From NCBI GenBank assembly GCA_946406115.1, contig OX291555.1:14278001-14342000 (forward strand): DNA of 64,000 nt, in the 5' to 3' direction. The notes beneath the pieces are model-generated. The model searched no databases. It had not been told where the DNA came from and worked only from the letters and a program-made list of their open reading frames with translations. The DNA is from Apoda limacodes. Lineage: Eukaryota > Arthropoda > Insecta > Lepidoptera > Limacodidae. This document shows, one piece after another, positions 60,591 through 64,000 of the stretch (positions are counted from its first letter, which is position 1; every line of letters begins with the position of its first letter). A program made the position numbers and the translations under genes.

Positions 60591-61431
60591 TTCTGCTTTC
60601 AAACTGACATAAACAATGAGTAACTGGACCAATGTATGGTTTGTATGATCAATGGCGCTTGTATGTTTATGATTATTGAAACAGGCGGTAACCACTCAAA
60701 GTTAGAGGGAAATATTTTTCAACTTTGGAAGCCAATATTTAAAAAAAATATACTACATCTAAGAGAAGAAAAATAATTATAAACCACGAATGCACTTTTT
60801 AAGCCCTATCTATGGACAACCCACACTATAGGATGCGCGAAAAAATAAATTATCATTCAATATGCTACTTTTCAATTTTCACAAAGTATGGCGGTTCACA
60901 ATAGACACCCTTCTGTAAATTCTGTATTAGGGTGTGATATACTGTATTAGGACATGACGAATTTATTTCATTTTTGAAATTTGGCTACGCAACCCTACAA
61001 ACATACTCTAGTTGCATTGCATTGAAAATAGTCGCTTGTGTACGTCACCATCATTGCAACTGCAACGCAAACCACACTGTACTCAAAATGTCGCGCGCGG
61101 TTACTGTCTCCGTTCCAATAACTGTTTGATTTTATGTGGCAGAAACGATATAATTAAAGTTACGTTAATATGATTAGCACTGGACATTTGTGGAGTTCTG
61201 CAGTCGTCGTAAACTAGATACTATTTATTACATTTAGGGCTAATAATCATAAATAACGCAAATTACACTACAGTCATCGTAACGGGATTTGAACGGGAAC
61301 TCTCGATCCGGTTAAAAATTCCTATGTCCTTATCCATCCCTCTCCTTTAGCTATCCATGTACCAAAAATGGTAAATTTTTTTTTCGCCGTTGTAGTGTAG
61401 ATATTCCTGTTTTTTTTAGTCTGAAGTAATT

Positions 61432-61739
61432 TCTATATTAGCACACTAATATTATAAAGGCGAGTTTGTTTGTGTGTGTGTTTGTTTGCTTTTTTACTGT
61501 TTTTACGCTCAAACGGCTGGACCAATTTTAATGAACTTTGGTATGGAGGTAGCTGACACTTTGGTTATACACATAGGGTACTTTTTATTCCGAAAAGTTC
61601 TCGCGGGAATAACTATAACCGTGCTTAAACGAATTATAGTTACAGGGACAGCTTGCTATAGTAAACTTCATAAGTATAATTAAGGTGTTTCACGCCGATA
61701 ACCGAGTTTAGAGCAGGTGGAGCCGCTGGCAAAATCTAG
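61432..61739 (+). mobile_element. Helitron-like element
   Basis: GCACACTAATATTATAAAGG, AAACGGCTGGACCAATTTTA, CGGGAATAACTATAACCG and ACGCCGATAACCGAGTTTAG, ending GGTGGAGCCGCTGGCAAAAT then CTAG (61736-61739). A 69-codon frame inside (61474-61683) is chance. Confidence 0.7.
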
Positions 61740-62084
61740 CAAAATATAATATTAGAACTTTAATACTATTAAAAAAAAACTACACACCGCTTTTAAAAAC
61801 CTTAAGAGGGCTTAAGTTAAAAATAATCTTTACGCACATGGAACATTGATCTAAGTGTTTGCTTCTCTTTAAGTTCGAATATGAGTCAAATATCAAAAAA
61901 AATTTTTTTGTATATATTATTTTATTCGACTTTTTAAGAAGGCGATATAGGCCAGAAAGCTATTTTCTGTTTCGTTACTTGGATACCAGGTAAAAAATAT
62001 AAATAAAATTAAAAAATTACATCGCTTTCAAAAACCTTTTATGTCATCCCCTGATTACCCTTATTAATTAAACAGGCGGAGTTT

Positions 62085-62212
62085 TTTCAAGAAAGGAGTG
62101 ATACAAGTTTTAATGGGCCGCCAAAGGATAGCGTTGCAAACCGTCCATAGGCTACGGTGGAAAAAAATCAGACAGGCCGTCTGCTTGTTTGTCAACTTAA
62201 TGATATAAAATC
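62085..62212 (+). mobile_element. LINE tail fragment
   Basis: TTTCAAGAAAGGAGTGATAC, GCAAACCGTCCATAGGCTAC and GGCCGTCTGCTTGTTTGTC match the 3' end of the 29372-31243 LINE, with deletions. Confidence 0.7.
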
Positions 62213-62894
62213 AGCTGGCTCACAATTAGCGAAGATATTGGGTAACATATACACACAATAAGCTTCGCTTAGAATTGCGCCGTCAACGTGTTTCTCTATG
62301 GCCATCATTTAAATGTTCAATTAAATAAAAAAGGCTTTGGTCAGCTTCAATTACTATTTTCTGAGAAATACGTGGACGAACAAATAAACATACACTTATG
62401 AAGCTTGGCACATCTGATTACGTAAACGCACACGTAAACTAATATATGAATATTTTGCTATTCTAACTATATCACAAACATACGGGTCGAATTGATAACT
62501 AAATAGAAGTCCACGGAAAACAAAATAGCTTACTGTGTATTAGTTAATAGAATAAACTAGCAAGTTAAATAAAAAGGAAAAAAAAAAACTGGAAATGCAT
62601 CTAGTTTATACCCGATACATCCTCTTTAGCTGGGATTAATAATGCTAGGGCAGAGCGGAGCAGCTAACTTTTATTTGTTTTTTTTGTTCAGTCAACGAGA
62701 GAGCCGTAGCTATAGCTAACTTTGTGAAAACATTAATCTACTTCATGGAAGTGGACGGAAATGGAAAATTATACTTAGTACATGTTGTTTCTACATTGAC
62801 TACTGTATTCTATTTTATTGCTATGTATTTAATCTATGGATAACCCCCTTTGAGGGTAAAAAAAGTAAGATAACGATAAAAAAACAAGTCTATT

Positions 62895-63175
62895 TAACGC
62901 TTAATGTCCTATCTGCTATAGGGGTTTAATATGCTTCTTTATATACTAGAGGTTTAATGTTCCATCTGCTCTGGCATTTAATGTTTTTTATACCACTAAG
63001 GTGGCAAACAAGCTAACGGTCCACCTGATGGTAAGCGGTCACCGTAGCCTATGGTTTGATTTCCTATCTGCTTGTCCGGTTTAATGTGCTATCTAATAGG
63101 CTATATGAATATGGGTTTAATTTGCTATGTTTAATATGTTACTGATGTGGGGGTTTAATGTGCTATTTGGTAAGG
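62895..63175. repeat. Degenerate GTTTAATGTGCTATCTG minisatellite
   Basis: At least seven imperfect copies of GGTTTAATgTgCTATctG.. at irregular 25-45 bp spacing, interrupted by the LINE tail 62988-63052. Confidence 0.65.
62988..63052 (-). mobile_element. Very short LINE tail inserted in minisatellite
   Basis: ATACCACTAAGGTGGCAAAC then AAGCTAACGGTCCACCTGAT and GGTAAGCGGTCACCGTAGCC: the LINE 3' UTR and last codons only. Confidence 0.75.
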
Positions 63176-63499
63176 TACTGTATGTCCTAAATTCTATACG
63201 GTTTTTACTAGACTAAAATGTTTGGTACATCTTTGTCGTTTTCACAGCACACGTTATATTTTGAACTTGGCAGTACTGTCATAAGGCACGTAGCAAGTAT
63301 TTTGCTATCTTCTATAAAGGGATCGGCTAAAAAGGTTTATATTTTACTTTCTAGTGCATATTCAAGGCAATTAAAATGAACTTCTAGAAAGTTCAGAAGC
63401 ACTTTCTTGCTGCTTGTATCTGCCTTCTACCAGTTACCGGAACCAGTCAATATCACCACACTCTCGGGCTTCTATAATCATAAACCTGCACGCTTTAAT

Positions 63500-63668
63500 A
63501 TGTGGAATGCCAAGATTTTATCTAAGGTCTACAATATGAGGTTATGAAATTTTTAAATGGTCGGCAACGCGCGAGTGATGCCCCTGGTGTTGCAAGCGTC
63601 CAAAGGCTGCAGTGACCGCTTATCATCAGGCGGGCCGTAAGCCTGTTACTTGTTCCTTAGTGGTATGA
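63500..63668 (+). mobile_element. LINE 3' end fragment
   Basis: TGTGGAATGCCAAG, GGTCTACAATATGAGG, GGTCGGCAACGCGCGAGTGA and GACCGCTTATCATCAGGCGG then GCCGTAAGCC..TTAGTGGTATGA. Last codons plus UTR of the 29372-31243 family; the poly-A has decayed. Confidence 0.85.
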
Positions 63669-64000
63669 GAAAAATCCAAATTGATTGACTTGTTTATTGG
63701 TAAGCATCTGAAATAAACTTATTATTACTAGCATACCCATAAATAGACGAATTCATTGGCGGTGCATTAAATCTTTGCTATGTAGTCAATAGTAAGAGAA
63801 AAATACTTTTCTCGAGATGAACCACAGATATGAGCAGCTAAGAGCTCATACAATTAATTTTGTGCAAATTCCACTTGAGCGTTTTAGGTTTTAATTAAAC
63901 CATTTCAAAATGAAAAGAAAATTACAAATACTTCAAAGCACGCATACGTTTACGGTCCCCCTCTACCCTCGATTCTCCCAGCGGAAGTGGCTTTTTTACT

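Larger units (their letters stand above)
26407..64000 (-). other. sm: hnRNP L upstream intron (at least 37.6 kb in window)
   Basis: Everything right of exon A appears to be intron of the minus-strand gene, because exon A begins with a phase-0 acceptor and no upstream exon was recognised. I looked for RRM1 motifs and the VLLFTI strand of RRM2 and found none, though a very short or divergent exon could be missed. Besides the elements annotated separately, 27.2-27.9, 28.75-29.3, 32.1-32.9, 33.2-33.8, 35.1-35.9, 38.2-39.6, 39.7-40.8, 42.9-43.8, 44.8-45.9, 49.1-50.3, 51.3-53.0, 55.3-57.0, 57.3-57.9, 58.6-59.7, 60.6-61.4 and 63.7-64.0 kb hold AT-rich sequence with no gene I can support. Confidence 0.7.

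Noticed and set aside
1..64000. CRISPR array, operons or bacterial mobile islands
   Set aside because: No regularly spaced direct repeats with unique spacers and no prokaryotic gene structure; the sequence is eukaryotic intron.

Overview
This is nuclear DNA from an insect, almost certainly a moth or butterfly (Lepidoptera). It is AT-rich and almost gene-empty. It carries dispersed families I associate with Lepidoptera: Helitron-like elements starting TC..CTAATATTATAAA and ending in a GCGGGCGAAGCCGC-type hairpin plus CTAG, tRNA-derived SINEs, the GGCCAAGTGCGAGTCGGACTC repeat, and Jockey/CR1-type and RTE-type LINEs. There are no bacterial operons, no CRISPR array and no convincing tRNA or rRNA genes.

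The only host gene I can support is hidden in three small minus-strand exons: 26321-26406, 19833-19929 and 3976-4027. Spliced in that order they give one open frame of 78 codons. It reads as most of the second RRM, and the start of the following linker, of hnRNP L (Drosophila ortholog smooth, sm). The gene runs right to left. Its 5' exons lie beyond the right edge (or were missed) and its 3' exons beyond the left edge, so nearly the whole window is intron.

The most striking feature is the intron between the first two exons (26320 down to 19930, 6,391 bp). It has the signature of a minor-class, U12-type AT-AC intron: donor ATATCCTTTT, branch-site motif CCTTAAC with the branch A 13 nt before the end, and terminal AC. 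It interrupts the RNP1-like strand of RRM2 in phase 2. The two neighbouring introns have ordinary GT and AG ends.

Layout: 1-1647 is a giant palindrome (arms about 710 bp). 1648-3975 is AT-rich intron. 3976-4027 is exon C. 4028-19832 is a 15.8-kb intron with hairpins, SINEs, Helitrons, an RT fragment and a nested TA-flanked insertion. 19833-19929 is exon B. 19930-26320 is the U12-type intron. 26321-26406 is exon A. 26407-64000 is upstream intron. That last stretch holds a 5'-truncated but RT-intact LINE (29372-31243), several MITE-like inverted repeats, a second giant inverted repeat (41032-42808), a 75-bp minisatellite (43880-44480) and a near-identical 1,401-bp tandem duplication (45977-48778).

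All identifications are by reading alone. No database search was run. Clade names for transposons are tentative.
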